Origin: CAZUZS01 sp964624795
GTDB taxonomy: Bacteria > Calditrichota > Calditrichia > RBG-13-44-9
Reading direction: 5' to 3'
Length of the DNA: 64,000 nucleotides
Assembly: GCA_964624795.1 (NCBI GenBank)
Contig: CAZUZS010000012.1
Span: 1 to 64,000 of the forward strand
In this document: in pieces, positions 34,086 to 43,206 of the stretch
Position numbering within the stretch: position 1 is the stretch's first letter
Layout of the letters: each line of letters opens with the position of its first letter
Position numbers and translations under genes: made by a program
The notes under the pieces: model-generated
What the model was told of the DNA's origin: nothing
The model's database searches: none
Seen by the model: the letters and a program-made list of their open reading frames with translations, nothing else

Positions 34086-35669
34086 TCAACTTCGCAGGTG
34101 GGCCGCCAGATTCAGGGATGCTTTCCGCAATTCCGCTGCATTCGGCATATTTTTGCTGCGCATCAGTTCCTCCGTCATCGCCATCTGCCTGTCCCTGTTC
34201 ATTCCCGCTGCGGCGTGAATCTGATGATTTTTGACATAGAAAGCGATGAAGTCCCGCTTGGCGACGTCGCCATGAACAATGACCTCCTCCCAATCCCTGA
34301 CATGGCCCACATAGCGCAGGCTTTGGCCAGCCTGCACAGTCCAGAAAAACGGGACGCTTTCGAAGGGCGTTTCTTTGCCGGCCATGTTATGGGCGGCATA
34401 ACGCCCCTGCTGCAGGGCAGTTCGCCAATGCTCGATGCGGATGCCCAGCCCGGTGTGCCAGTCAGGAAATGTGGCAATATCTCCGGCGGCATAAACATCG
34501 TTCTTCACATGAAAATAGCGATCCACCTTCACGCTGCCGTCCGGCTCGGTGTCAATATCCCGCAAATAGTCAGTCACCGGTTCCACGCCGACTCCGACAA
34601 TTACCAGATCGGCCTCCAGGCGGCTGCCATCCTCCAGCACAATGGCGGCGACTTTATCCTGCCCCTCAAAACTGGCGGCGGTGTGCCCAAGGCGAAATTT
34701 TACCCCGTTTTCGCGATGAAGTGCCTGTAACATTTCGCCAATCTCCCGCCCGAAAACGGCTTCGAAAGGAACTGTTTCTGGCGCCACCACCGTAACTGGA
34801 ATGTTGCGGTGGCGAAGGCTGGCGGCAGTTTCCATGGCAATAAAGCTGGCGCCAATCACTACCGCGTTTTTCGAATTTTTGCTGGCCTCGATGATGGCGT
34901 CCGAATCATCGAAACTGCGCAGGGTAAAAACATTTTTCAAATCGGCGCCGGGGATATTCAGGCGGCGAGGCCTGCCACCGGTAGCCAGTAAAACCTTATC
35001 ATATTGAATCCGGCTGCCGTCTTCCAGCAGAACTTCCTTCGCTTTGCTGTCCAGCGAAAGGAAACGGCTCTGCTTTCGCAAATCGATATCATGCGCCCGG
35101 TAGAAATCTTCCGGGCGCAGCGGCATCCATTCCTCTTCCGCCTCACCCTGCAGATAATCCTTGCTCAGGTTGGGGCGGTCGTAAGGTACCCGGTTTTCAT
35201 AGGTCAGCATGATGATTTTGCCCCGGTAGCCATCTTCCCGCAAGGTTTGTGCAGCGGAGTTTGCGGCGGCGCCAGCGCCCAAAAACAGGAAGGTTCGGCC
35301 GTCGCTCCCTTCATCCTGTTTAACCATGCCGGGAAGGCGGTTGCCCTCCATCTGCTCCGGAAGGCGGACAATAATTTCCTCTCCATCAACTTTTACCTCG
35401 TACCGGGGCAATGCGTCGTGAGCCGGCGGTTCCTGCAAATCGCCGGTTTTGGCATGGAAGCAGGCGTGGTGCCAGGGGCAGACAATTCTGTCGCCATGTA
35501 AAATGCCCTGGTCAAGCGGCGCCCCGTAATGGGTGCAGTAGGCGCCCAGCGCATGCAACTTGCCGTCGATGCGGGCAAGCAGCACGTCGCTTCCTTCGGC
35601 AGAAAATATTTTCATCTCGCCGTCTTTCAGATCACTTGTTCTTGCGACAACCGCGTCTCGATATTTCAT
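34086..35669 (-). CDS. Rieske ferredoxin fused to AIF-type NAD(P)H/FAD reductase
   Basis: A 527-residue two-part redox protein similar in layout to AIFM3. Residues ~5-105 form a Rieske domain with ligands Cys45, His47 (AYCTHYGAPL) and Cys64, His67 (CPWHHACF). Residues ~125-525 form a pyridine nucleotide-disulfide reductase with FAD motif FLFLGAGAAANSAAQTLR, NAD motif NAVVIGASFIAMETAASL, and VYAAGDIATFPDW near the end. It should move electrons from NAD(P)H through FAD to the 2Fe-2S centre or the reverse; the partner is unknown. A GGAG site precedes the ATG. It lies between the PEBP gene (64 bases upstream) and the phytoene-desaturase-like gene (7 bases downstream). Confidence 0.92.
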   Translation of the reverse strand: MKYRDAVVARTSDLKDGEMKIFSAEGSDVLLARIDGKLHALGAYCTHYGAPLDQGILHGDRIVCPWHHACFHAKTGDLQEPPAHDALPRYEVKVDGEEIIVRLPEQMEGNRLPGMVKQDEGSDGRTFLFLGAGAAANSAAQTLREDGYRGKIIMLTYENRVPYDRPNLSKDYLQGEAEEEWMPLRPEDFYRAHDIDLRKQSRFLSLDSKAKEVLLEDGSRIQYDKVLLATGGRPRRLNIPGADLKNVFTLRSFDDSDAIIEASKNSKNAVVIGASFIAMETAASLRHRNIPVTVVAPETVPFEAVFGREIGEMLQALHRENGVKFRLGHTAASFEGQDKVAAIVLEDGSRLEADLVIVGVGVEPVTDYLRDIDTEPDGSVKVDRYFHVKNDVYAAGDIATFPDWHTGLGIRIEHWRTALQQGRYAAHNMAGKETPFESVPFFWTVQAGQSLRYVGHVRDWEEVIVHGDVAKRDFIAFYVKNHQIHAAAGMNRDRQMAMTEELMRSKNMPNAAELRKASLNLAAHLRS

Positions 35670-35732
35670 TTAGCTATCTCCTTCCGCTGTTCCAACTTCT
35701 TTGCATTTAATATGAGAAACAAATAAGCACTG

Positions 35733-36161
35733 TTATCGGCTATACAAACCGATCAACTCGGCTTTTTCCAGGATGTGGCTTTCCATCGCTTTTTCCACGT
35801 CTTTTTTGCTGCACCCTTCCTTAAGGGAAAGTTCGGTGTCCAGTGCATAGAGTTTGAAAAAATAGCGGTGCGTTCCTCCCGGCGGGCACGGCCCTCCGAA
35901 ATCTTCCCGCTTGAAATCATTCATCCCCTGCATTCCGGGGATGCTGTCTTCATCGATCTGGGAAATGGTGGGGATATTGAAAACCACCCAGTGCACCCAG
36001 GTGCGTCCCGGCGCATCCGGGTCATCAACAATCAGCGCCAGCGATTCCGTGCCGTCCGGTATATCTTCGATATTGAGCTCAGGATTGATATCATCCCCGT
36101 CGCATGTAAATTTAGATGGTATCATTTCATTGTGCTTGAATTCCGGGCTTGACAATTTCAT
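35733..36161 (-). CDS. PEBP / YbhB-YbcL family Raf-kinase-inhibitor-like protein
   Basis: A 142-residue cytoplasmic protein of the phosphatidylethanolamine-binding superfamily. The ligand-pocket motifs are LALIVDDPDAPGRTWVHWVV (about 41-60) and GPCPPGGTHRYFFKLYAL (about 91-108). The bacterial forms have no settled function. AGGAGGGATGAACT precedes the ATG. It is first in a likely operon with the Rieske-AIF reductase and the FAD oxidoreductase downstream. Confidence 0.92.
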   Translation of the reverse strand: MKLSSPEFKHNEMIPSKFTCDGDDINPELNIEDIPDGTESLALIVDDPDAPGRTWVHWVVFNIPTISQIDEDSIPGMQGMNDFKREDFGGPCPPGGTHRYFFKLYALDTELSLKEGCSKKDVEKAMESHILEKAELIGLYSR

Positions 36162-36292
36162 AGTTCATCCCTCCTCTTATGAATTTTGTTTTGTACCGCA
36201 AAACCTGGAAATGCTGCCTCTATTTTGTATCGGAGGCCCTCATTAAAGTTTCTTTCTCGCTCTCAAAATAAGATGTTTTCAGATCATCGCCG

Positions 36293-37036
36293 TTATTGCC
36301 CGCCGGAATTCACCATCTCCTGCAGGCGTAAAGCATTCTGCGCCGCATAGCCATTCTGGTCGTTGTCGAAATAACAATAGACATCCTTTCCCTGACTCAC
36401 CCATGTGGAAAACGCGCCCGACCATCCGGCCAGGGCCGCATCATTGTACTGGCCCTGGTAGGCAGCGCCGGGGCCATGCAGGCGGATATAGATAAAATCA
36501 GTGGTAATCTCTTTGGGCGATTGAACCCCGGCCAGCTCAAAAATACAGAATGCCGCGCCGTACTTATTCAATGTTTCATACGCCTCATCATTCCACCAGC
36601 TATCGTCGCGGAATTCAAATGTGTAGCGGCATTCATTTGGCAATGCCTCCAGAAATTCCCTCAGCCGCTGCGGGTTGAATGACCAGCGTGGCGGCAACTG
36701 GAAAAGAATGGGGCCCATCTTTTTTCCAAGACCGGTCACGTTTTCGAAAAACCGGGTTATCGATTGCTGCGGGTCTTTCAATTTTTTCATGTGGGTGATG
36801 AACCGGCTGGCTTTAATGGCAAAAATAAAATCACCGGGAACGGCTTTTCTCCAATTTTCAAAAGTTTCCCTTTTTGGCAAATGATAAAACGAATTGTTGA
36901 TCTCCACCGTCCGGAAATGTTGTATGTAGTAATCCAGCCACCTGTTCGGTGAGAGATCTTCCGGGTAAAATGTCCCTCGCCAGTGCGTGTAGTTCCAGCC
37001 GGAGGTGCCAATGTGGATTTTCTTGTAGTTAATCAT
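36293..37036 (-). CDS. DUF72 (YecE-like) TIM-barrel protein
   Basis: A 247-residue member of the DUF72 family. The N-terminus has the defining HIGTSGWNYTHWRGTFYPED, followed by FRTVEINNSFYHLPKRET, FAIKASRFITH and the C-terminal VYCYFDNDQNGYAAQNALRL. The fold is an endonuclease-IV-like TIM barrel; no activity is established. I use the ATG at 37036; an in-frame TTG eight codons upstream exists, and neither start has a good ribosome site. It reads on the same strand as the PEBP operon, which begins 132 bases further on. Confidence 0.9.
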   Translation of the reverse strand: MINYKKIHIGTSGWNYTHWRGTFYPEDLSPNRWLDYYIQHFRTVEINNSFYHLPKRETFENWRKAVPGDFIFAIKASRFITHMKKLKDPQQSITRFFENVTGLGKKMGPILFQLPPRWSFNPQRLREFLEALPNECRYTFEFRDDSWWNDEAYETLNKYGAAFCIFELAGVQSPKEITTDFIYIRLHGPGAAYQGQYNDAALAGWSGAFSTWVSQGKDVYCYFDNDQNGYAAQNALRLQEMVNSGGQ

Positions 37037-37425
37037 GCCAATCGCAAATTGTTGATTCAACCAAATTCATTTTCCAGGAAGTTCGCCAATCTCAGCCCTT
37101 GCCCGTGCTCGCAAATACTCACGGCCTCCCGGGAAAAGCGGTAGAATCATGTTAACAATTTTTAATGAACATTGGATGAAAACCTATTACCGGCAAGACG
37201 GGTCATAGTTGTATTGCAGATCGTGATGGCGATCATTTCTCTGCAACTCCGGCCTGTTCCTCTGGGGGCCCGCCGCCACTGTTAGCTGAGAGCAGCCTTG
37301 TCGGGAATGTTATCATCCAGATGAGACTTCCCGACCTACACCGCTTTGATGATCTTCCCCCATGCCCAACTTGCGGAGAACTGGTGTTGCACGGCCTGGC
37401 CGAGGAACACAGTTCGGCTTTTCAG
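37037..37425. other. Intergenic with one long-loop hairpin
   Basis: About 390 bases between the ABC ATPase stop and the DUF72 start. It contains a perfect 8-bp inverted repeat (GTCGGGAA at 37300-37307, TTCCCGAC at 37328-37335, 20-base loop) without a T-run. It could slow transcription past the ABC operon, but it is not a classical terminator. Confidence 0.45.
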
Positions 37426-38502
37426 CTACATTCGCCAGCGCCTGCCATCTTTTTTATCAAAAATATAAAGCCTCTTCTCGTCAAAATTTATTCCGACCAC
37501 CGCTCCTTCTGCAAAGTCAATTTGTTCCGGCGCTTTGGCGGCCATCTCGTTTCCGCCGACATCCAGATACAGCAGGTTCTCGCTGCCAAGAGAACTGATG
37601 AGATTCAGGCGGCCCCTGAATATGCCTTCTTCCGGTCGGACAATTTGAATGTGTTCGGGGCGCAGGCCGATAACCACATCCTTCGTTTGGATTTTGGTAA
37701 AGGCCGCAATCCTCTTTTCAGCGGCTTCCAAAACTTTTCCATCCAGAAAATTCATTGGCGGAGATCCCATAAATTTGGCTACAAACAGATTTGCCGGGTC
37801 ATGGTAAATATCGGCAGGTGCCCCGATCTGCTGTATTTCACCCGCCTGCATAACGGCGATGCGGTCGCCCAGCGACATGGCCTCGGTCTGGTCATGCGTT
37901 ACATAAATAGTTGTGACACCCAGCTTACGCTGGATTTGCTTCAGCTCGCTGCGCATGCTGATCCGCAGCAGCGCATCCAGGTTGGAGAGCGGTTCGTCCA
38001 GCAGCAACACGTTCGGCTCCCGTACAATGGCTCTGCCCAACGCCACCCGCTGGCGCTGCCCGCCGCTGAGCTCTCGCGGTTTGGCTTCCAGCAGGGCAGA
38101 AATTTCCAGGATCCCGACGATCTGTTCTACCCGCTCCCGGATTTCACCCTTTCCCATCTTGGCGATTTTCAGGGGAAAGGCTATGTTATCGAAAACCGTC
38201 ATGTGCGGATAAAGGGCATAACTCTGAAACACCATTGCCACATCCCGCTCCCGAGGGCTGAGGAACGTGCGGTTGGGCACCGAGACCACCGTTCTTTCCC
38301 CAAACCTGATTTCGCCGTCGCTCGGTTTCTCGATGCCGGCAATGATGTTCAACAGGGTCGATTTGCCGCAGCCGCTTGGCCCCAGCAAAACGAAAAATGT
38401 GCCGGGCGCCAGCTCGAAATCCACCCCTTTCAGCGCCTGAACGCGGCCCCTGCGAAAGGTGAAAAAATCTTTCTTTATATTATGAATGGCAACCTTTTTC
38501 AT
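37426..38502 (-). CDS. Sugar ABC transporter ATP-binding protein (MalK/UgpC type)
   Basis: A 358-residue ATPase that powers the importer encoded upstream. Walker A is LLGPSGCGKSTLL (about 36-48), the ABC signature ELSGGQRQRVALGRA (about 132-146), Walker B VLLLDEPLSNLDA, and the switch His in YVTHDQTEAM. A C-terminal TOBE/MalK-like regulatory region starts near residue 240 (FMGSPPMNFLDG) and includes VIGLRPEHIQIV. The ATG at 38502 overlaps the stop of the preceding permease gene (ATGA). UgpC/MsmK-type ATPases often serve several sugar importers. Confidence 0.93.
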   Translation of the reverse strand: MKKVAIHNIKKDFFTFRRGRVQALKGVDFELAPGTFFVLLGPSGCGKSTLLNIIAGIEKPSDGEIRFGERTVVSVPNRTFLSPRERDVAMVFQSYALYPHMTVFDNIAFPLKIAKMGKGEIRERVEQIVGILEISALLEAKPRELSGGQRQRVALGRAIVREPNVLLLDEPLSNLDALLRISMRSELKQIQRKLGVTTIYVTHDQTEAMSLGDRIAVMQAGEIQQIGAPADIYHDPANLFVAKFMGSPPMNFLDGKVLEAAEKRIAAFTKIQTKDVVIGLRPEHIQIVRPEEGIFRGRLNLISSLGSENLLYLDVGGNEMAAKAPEQIDFAEGAVVGINFDEKRLYIFDKKDGRRWRM

Positions 38503-39329
38503 CCTTTGACCGCTCCCTGGGTAAGTCCCTGTATGATGTGCCGCTGGAACACAGCGGCCAGGATGATCATGGGGAGAGTGGCAATCACCGCGCTGGCCAT
38601 GATGTAGCCCCACGGCACTTGCCCGTGCAATCCTTCAAATAGTGCAATGCCCACCGGAATCGTTCTTGCCTTGTAATCGATGGTGAACATCAGCGCAAAG
38701 AGGAATTCATTGAACGAATAAATGAAAATAAGCAGGGCTGTGGAAAAAGCCCCTGGAATGGCCACCGGGAATATAATGCGGGCCAGGATTTGAAATCGCG
38801 AAGCGCCATCCACCAGGGCGGCTTTATCCAGCTCGGTTGAAATTTGCGAGAAATAGCTGAGCATAATCCACAGCGCCAGCGGCAACCCCAAAGTGATGTA
38901 GGGAAAAATCAGTGCGGCATAAGTGTTGATCCAGCCGATGGCGGTCATCAGTTTGAACAGGTAGCCGACGATGCTGATTTGCGGGAACATGGAAAATGCC
39001 AGCAGCAGAACCGGGATCAGGATCCGCCCCGGAAAGCGCAGTCGGGTGATAGCATAGGCGGAAAGGCCGGCAAAAAAGGTAGCGAAGACCGCCGACACAG
39101 CCGAAACGATGAGGCTGTTCCGCAGGTAAGCCAGGATGTGGACAGACTTGGAGGCAAGAATATCCACATAATTTTGCAGGGTAAAAACGAATGAAACCTG
39201 AGCCGCCAGGAAATCGGGATTCCTGCCGAAGGAAACGATTAACATCCACAGAAACGGCAGGCTGCAAAACAGCAGAAGAAGCAGTGCGCCCGAAATTTTC
39301 AGAACCGTTTTCAAAGCATCTTCGCTCAT
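38499..39329 (-). CDS. Sugar ABC transporter permease, MalG type
   Basis: A 276-residue inner-membrane permease with six hydrophobic helices. The coupling-loop EAA motif reads ELDKAALVDGASRFQILARI (about 170-189), followed by FPVAIPGAF. The ATG at 39329 (MSEDALKTVLKIS) is chosen from the family start and because it overlaps the stop of the upstream permease (ATGA). The frame is open further upstream, but only as a shadow of that gene. It pairs with the MalF-type permease. Confidence 0.92.
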   Translation of the reverse strand: MSEDALKTVLKISGALLLLLFCSLPFLWMLIVSFGRNPDFLAAQVSFVFTLQNYVDILASKSVHILAYLRNSLIVSAVSAVFATFFAGLSAYAITRLRFPGRILIPVLLLAFSMFPQISIVGYLFKLMTAIGWINTYAALIFPYITLGLPLALWIMLSYFSQISTELDKAALVDGASRFQILARIIFPVAIPGAFSTALLIFIYSFNEFLFALMFTIDYKARTIPVGIALFEGLHGQVPWGYIMASAVIATLPMIILAAVFQRHIIQGLTQGAVKG

Positions 39330-40219
39330 CTGGCCACCTCTGTGAATTTTCCGAAACGGATGTAGAGCACTGCCAGCAGCGATGCCAGGAGAAACACCAA
39401 CACCGAGATGGCCGAGCCATATCCAAAATCGCCGTTTACATAATACCGGAAGGCGTAGAGAGAAAGTGAATTGGTGCTGCCACCCGGCCCGCCGCCGGTG
39501 AGCACGTAAACCAGGTCGAAAATCCGGATGGCGTCGATAGTGCGGAAAAGCAGCGCCACCACAATCACCGGGCGAAGCAGGGGAAGGGTGATCCTGAAGA
39601 AGCGCTGAATGAAATTGGCGCCGTCCACCATGGCCTGCTGATACAAATCCCGCGGAATGGTGGAAAGACCGGCCATTAGAATGATGGCCATGAACGGAGT
39701 GGATTTCCACACGTCGCTGAGCACCAGGGCGAAAAATGCCCCGGTTGAGGTTCCCAGCCAGTTCACCGGCGAATTGGCCAGTCCCACATGGGTCACCAGA
39801 AAATTCAGGACACCGAAATCATAGCTGTAGATCAATTCCCAGATTCGCGCCGAGATGGCAATGGGAATGGCCCAGGGAATCAGGACGGCCACCCGCAGCA
39901 ATCCGCGTCCGGGAATAGCTTCATTTAATGTAAGCGCGAACAGCATGCCTAATACCAGCTCGATGCTGACTGAGACCAGCACAAAAAGCAGGGTAAACCT
40001 GGCCGATTGCCAAAAGCTAACGTCCAGCAGTAACCGTTTGTAATTGGCCAATCCCAGGAATTTGCCCGGCAGGTAAGTTACATCCCGGAAAAGGCTGGTG
40101 ATCAGGGTTCCCACCACCGGCAGCAGGATAAAAACTGCCGCAAAGAGCATCAGCGGCAGGTTGAATATGTAGGCATCACGAATTTCGCGCCGGGTGGAGC
40201 TGTCTTCACTTCTGCCCAT
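39326..40219 (-). CDS. Sugar ABC transporter permease, MalF type
   Basis: A 297-residue inner-membrane permease with six helices. The EAA motif reads DLYQQAMVDGANFIQRFFRI (about 193-212) and is followed by TLPLLRPVIVVALLFRTIDA. C-terminal to it lies VYVLTGGGPGGSTNSL, typical of carbohydrate CUT1 permeases. The start at 40219 (MGRSEDSSTRRE) lies 14 bases inside the 3' end of the binding-protein gene, so all four transporter genes overlap. This tight arrangement suggests strict co-expression. Confidence 0.92.
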   Translation of the reverse strand: MGRSEDSSTRREIRDAYIFNLPLMLFAAVFILLPVVGTLITSLFRDVTYLPGKFLGLANYKRLLLDVSFWQSARFTLLFVLVSVSIELVLGMLFALTLNEAIPGRGLLRVAVLIPWAIPIAISARIWELIYSYDFGVLNFLVTHVGLANSPVNWLGTSTGAFFALVLSDVWKSTPFMAIILMAGLSTIPRDLYQQAMVDGANFIQRFFRITLPLLRPVIVVALLFRTIDAIRIFDLVYVLTGGGPGGSTNSLSLYAFRYYVNGDFGYGSAISVLVFLLASLLAVLYIRFGKFTEVAR

Positions 40220-41501
40220 AAATTTTTGTGATCTCCTCGATTTCTGTTTGCATTTTCTGCAGCGCTGCCGATGCCGAAATATCCCCTGCCAGGCAACTGT
40301 TGGCATAGCGCTGAATTACATCCGAGGCCTGCGAGTAGTAGGGCAGGTTGGGGCGGGCAACGGCATGCTGGAAAACATCGTGCAGCCGAGAAAGGTGCGG
40401 CAGGGTTTTCAGGACTTCCGGATCGCGATAAACATCTTCCCGCCCCGGATTCCACCCCAGGTTCAGAACCAGTTTTTTTTGCGCCTGGTAGGAAGTAATA
40501 AACCGCACAAACCGCCACGCCCTGTCCTTCACATCCGAATAGCGGGAGATGCCGATGTGCCAGCCGCCCAACGTAGAAGCGCTTTCGCCGCCTGCAAAAT
40601 GGGGCAGCGCTGAAATCCCCACTTTTCCGCGTACCGGCGACCCTTTGCTCTGATGCAGCTTCCAGGCATACGGCCAGTTCCGCTCAAACAGCGCGTTGCC
40701 CTGCTGAAAAGCCCGCCGCACCTGTTCTTCTTTCATCTCGGTGTATGTATTCGGCGGGGAAATCTTATACTTGTGGATTAAATCCTGCATAAACTGCAAC
40801 GCAGGAATATTAGGTGGATAATCCAACTGGATTTTATTATCAATCATGATGCCGCCGCCGTTGGAAGCAGTGAATTCCAGGAAGTCGCACACCAGCCCCT
40901 CGTACTGCGCACCCTGCCAGACAAATCCGTTAAAGTTCGGATTGCTGTTTCGTTCTTTGGGCTGGATGGCAAGGGAATATTGCAGCAGCTCGTCCCAGGT
41001 GGTGGGCGGGCCGGGATAGCCATATTTTTGCAGCAGATCGGTGCGGTAATAAAGCAGTCCGCCATCCACATAAACCGGCAGGGCGTACAAACTGTCGCCG
41101 TACCAATCCACCAACTTGAGGACTCGTTGAAAGAACGGTTTGGTTGAAGAACTGTCGGCTCCCATGAAGGGATTAAAAGATTGCAGCCATTTTGAATCGG
41201 CAAACTGGCCGATCCAGATGACGTCCATCAAAAAAATATCCGGGTCGGGTTGTTTGGCCTCCAGGGAGATAACCAAACCCTGCCGGCGCTGGTCGGAATC
41301 GGTTGGCTGCCGGATTACCTGCACGCGGTAGCCAGTGTTTTGCTCAAATTCTCCAACCAGCTTTTCCCAGTAATCCACCTCCTGGGGGGCGCCGCCAATC
41401 CAGAATGTAAAATTCTTTTCCTCTTGCGCACAGCGAAGGGTAACCAAGATCAGAACCGTCACGATGAGTGGCAGGACAAATTTATGTTTCCCGGCGATCA
41501 T
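40206..41501 (-). CDS. Extracellular solute-binding protein of the sugar ABC importer
   Basis: A 431-residue family-1 binding protein that would capture the substrate outside the inner membrane. A signal sequence (basic start, then FVLPLIVTVLILVTLRC) precedes FTFWIGGAPQEVDYWEKLV. Inner landmarks include DIFLMDVIWIGQFADSKWLQ and GNALFERNWPYAWKL, typical of CUT1 binding proteins. The Cys after VTLR has Arg before it, so it is not a good lipobox; the protein may be lipidated or only signal-anchored. The ATG at 41501 is chosen over a TTG nine codons upstream because it gives a cleaner signal peptide. Substrate unknown; maltose/trehalose-type sugars would fit nearby malQ and otsA only loosely. Confidence 0.88.
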   Translation of the reverse strand: MIAGKHKFVLPLIVTVLILVTLRCAQEEKNFTFWIGGAPQEVDYWEKLVGEFEQNTGYRVQVIRQPTDSDQRRQGLVISLEAKQPDPDIFLMDVIWIGQFADSKWLQSFNPFMGADSSSTKPFFQRVLKLVDWYGDSLYALPVYVDGGLLYYRTDLLQKYGYPGPPTTWDELLQYSLAIQPKERNSNPNFNGFVWQGAQYEGLVCDFLEFTASNGGGIMIDNKIQLDYPPNIPALQFMQDLIHKYKISPPNTYTEMKEEQVRRAFQQGNALFERNWPYAWKLHQSKGSPVRGKVGISALPHFAGGESASTLGGWHIGISRYSDVKDRAWRFVRFITSYQAQKKLVLNLGWNPGREDVYRDPEVLKTLPHLSRLHDVFQHAVARPNLPYYSQASDVIQRYANSCLAGDISASAALQKMQTEIEEITKIYGQK

Positions 41502-41677
41502 GCGAATCAATTGGTTAATTAAAGGCAATCCGTACTAAGATGAAAATTGAGCAAAGCAGGGAATCACAACTTCAGAATAAGTTTCCGCGGGGCCTCCTCG
41601 CCGAACCGAAATGGTTGCTGGGGCGAAGACATCTTTCCCGAATGAATCATGTGGCGCAGCAACAGAACCTGGCGCAA

Positions 41678-41759
41678 ACCGTTGAAACGGTCGATAAACC
41701 GTTAAAACGGTTCCCCAATAAATCCCCAGATCCTTCATGCACCGGGATAAATCCCGGTG
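41678..41759. repeat. Palindromic repeat cluster upstream of the ABC operon, copy A
   Basis: Three perfect palindromes in 82 bases: ACCGTT-GA-AACGGT (41678-41691), AACCGTT-AA-AACGGTT (41697-41712) and CACCGGGAT-AA-ATCCCGGTG (41740-41759). The last is identical to one at 43892-43911 except for one central base. It sits in a 313-base intergenic region (41502-41814) that otherwise shows nothing. The form is REP-like. Confidence 0.75.
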
Positions 41760-41814
41760 TTAATAGCTGTCGTGATCACCTTTTCTGTTGGATCCCGGAT
41801 CGGATCCACAATTA

Positions 41815-42387
41815 TTATTTGCCAATGGGGTTACTGGCAATCCCAATCACGCCGCAGGCTATGCGGGGGCCGGCGTTCCCGGATGGCTGGGATTTGTAAT
41901 CGTCCGGATCCTGATGAATAATCACCGCTCGTCCAAGAATGGAATGCGAACCACTGAAAGCAAGATCGGCATCGGTCCATTCCACATGAGCCACTTCACC
42001 CTCAACCGCCTCAATATTTCCCAGGTCACCAACATGATGCTCTTTGGCGGTAGGTGCGCCATGCGCTTTGCCTTCCGGGTTGAAATGGCCGCCAGCCGCC
42101 GATGCGTTTTGCCCGCCGCAACTCCCATATTGATGAATATGGAACCCATGTTCTCCGGGAGTCAGGCCCTCAATGTCGGCAACTACCCGTATTCCACCTT
42201 CAACTTTGGTAAAGGTGGCTGTGCCATGTATTTGCTCATTTCCCGGCAAACCATGAATTACCGCGATCGCTTTGGCAATTTCGGGTGCCGTTTGCTGCGC
42301 CACCGGTTTCTCTTGTTTCCCGCAACCGGCAAAAAGAAAGAGGAGAATCATCGAACTCCCCAACAGACCATAAATTGTCTTTTTCAT
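41815..42387 (-). CDS. sodC: Cu/Zn superoxide dismutase, lipoprotein form
   Basis: A 190-residue SodC that removes superoxide in the periplasm or at the membrane. The signal ends in lipobox LFAGC with lipidated Cys22, followed by a linker. Metal ligands are complete: His83, His85 (GFHIHQYGSC), His101 (GGHFNPEG), His109, His118, Asp121 (HVGDLGNI) and His158 (AVIIHQ). The disulfide Cys pair (GSC...ACGVIG) is present. AGGAG lies nine bases before the ATG. It is the downstream member of a tandem sodC pair with an anchored rather than soluble product. Confidence 0.96.
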   Translation of the reverse strand: MKKTIYGLLGSSMILLFLFAGCGKQEKPVAQQTAPEIAKAIAVIHGLPGNEQIHGTATFTKVEGGIRVVADIEGLTPGEHGFHIHQYGSCGGQNASAAGGHFNPEGKAHGAPTAKEHHVGDLGNIEAVEGEVAHVEWTDADLAFSGSHSILGRAVIIHQDPDDYKSQPSGNAGPRIACGVIGIASNPIGK

Positions 42388-42583
42388 CTTAACAGACTCC
42401 TGATTAATATTTTAAAATATCATGGTCAATATTCTTAATTCAACTTCAAAACATACTATTTGGGATTATTTAAACAGCATTGGCAACTCCCAGCGCTAAC
42501 GCGAATCGAAAAGCACGCCATCGAGATTGCAGGCTGTTCGCATCGCCTCCGGCTTTTGGCTGAGGCGGTCTCGAAACAATCAT

Positions 42584-43138
42584 TTATTGGACAATCCCGA
42601 TCACACCGCACGCAATACGCGGCCCGGAATTCCCACTTGGCTGGGTTTTTAGATCATCTTCTCCCTGGTGCACAATCACGGCGCGGCCGATTATTGAGTG
42701 CGAACCACTAAATGTGAGAAGAGGATCGATAAATTCAGCATGGACAGATCCGTCATCTTTTGCGGTAATATTGCCCAGGTCGCCCACGTGGCGTTCCGGG
42801 TTATTCAGTCCGCCATGGGGTTTGCCTTCCGGATTGAAATGGCCGCCGGCCGAGGACGCGTCCAGCGCGCTGCAATCCCCAAATTCGTGGATATGGATGC
42901 CATGTTTGCCCGGTGCCAGATCGTACATGTCCACTATCACCTTCATACCCTCCGGTGTTTTTATGAACATTACATCTCCATGTGCGGTATTTTCACCGGT
43001 GGGATACACGACTGCCTGGGCTTCGGTAATATCCACCTCTCCGTTTTTAACCTCCGTGCTGTCCTGCGCGTAGCCGGCAAGACTGAAAGCAAAAACCAAG
43101 AAAGATACAACCACCATTGTGCGAATATTTCCTGACAT
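42584..43138 (-). CDS. sodC: Cu/Zn superoxide dismutase, secreted form
   Basis: A second, 184-residue SodC. It has a cleavable signal peptide (VVVSFLVFAFSLAGYAQ) and no lipobox, so the product should be free in the periplasm. The metal ligands are all kept in HGIHIHEFGDC, GGHFNPEGKPHG, RHVGDLGNI and AVIVHQGED. The start at 43138 has GAGGAGG upstream; the frame is open 20 codons further, but that part has no ribosome site. It differs clearly from the other copy in the N-terminus and linker, so the pair is an old duplication or two separate acquisitions. The 196-base gap between them shows only a weak hairpin. The assembly gap begins 69 bases upstream and may have removed its promoter from view. 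Confidence 0.95.
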   Translation of the reverse strand: MSGNIRTMVVVSFLVFAFSLAGYAQDSTEVKNGEVDITEAQAVVYPTGENTAHGDVMFIKTPEGMKVIVDMYDLAPGKHGIHIHEFGDCSALDASSAGGHFNPEGKPHGGLNNPERHVGDLGNITAKDDGSVHAEFIDPLLTFSGSHSIIGRAVIVHQGEDDLKTQPSGNSGPRIACGVIGIVQ

Positions 43139-43206
43139 TGAATACCTCCTCAACTTTTTTCCGGATTCTTGTTTAGAATTTCTGCAATAATATTTCATTT
43201 AAAAGA

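Noticed and set aside
37230..37345. Possible cobalamin riboswitch on the plus strand (CCCGCCGCCACTGT followed by GAGAGC looks like part of the B12 box region)
   Set aside because: The diagnostic AGCCAGGAGACCTGCC-type element is missing, the expected core order is not found, and no plus-strand gene follows. A chance match is more likely.
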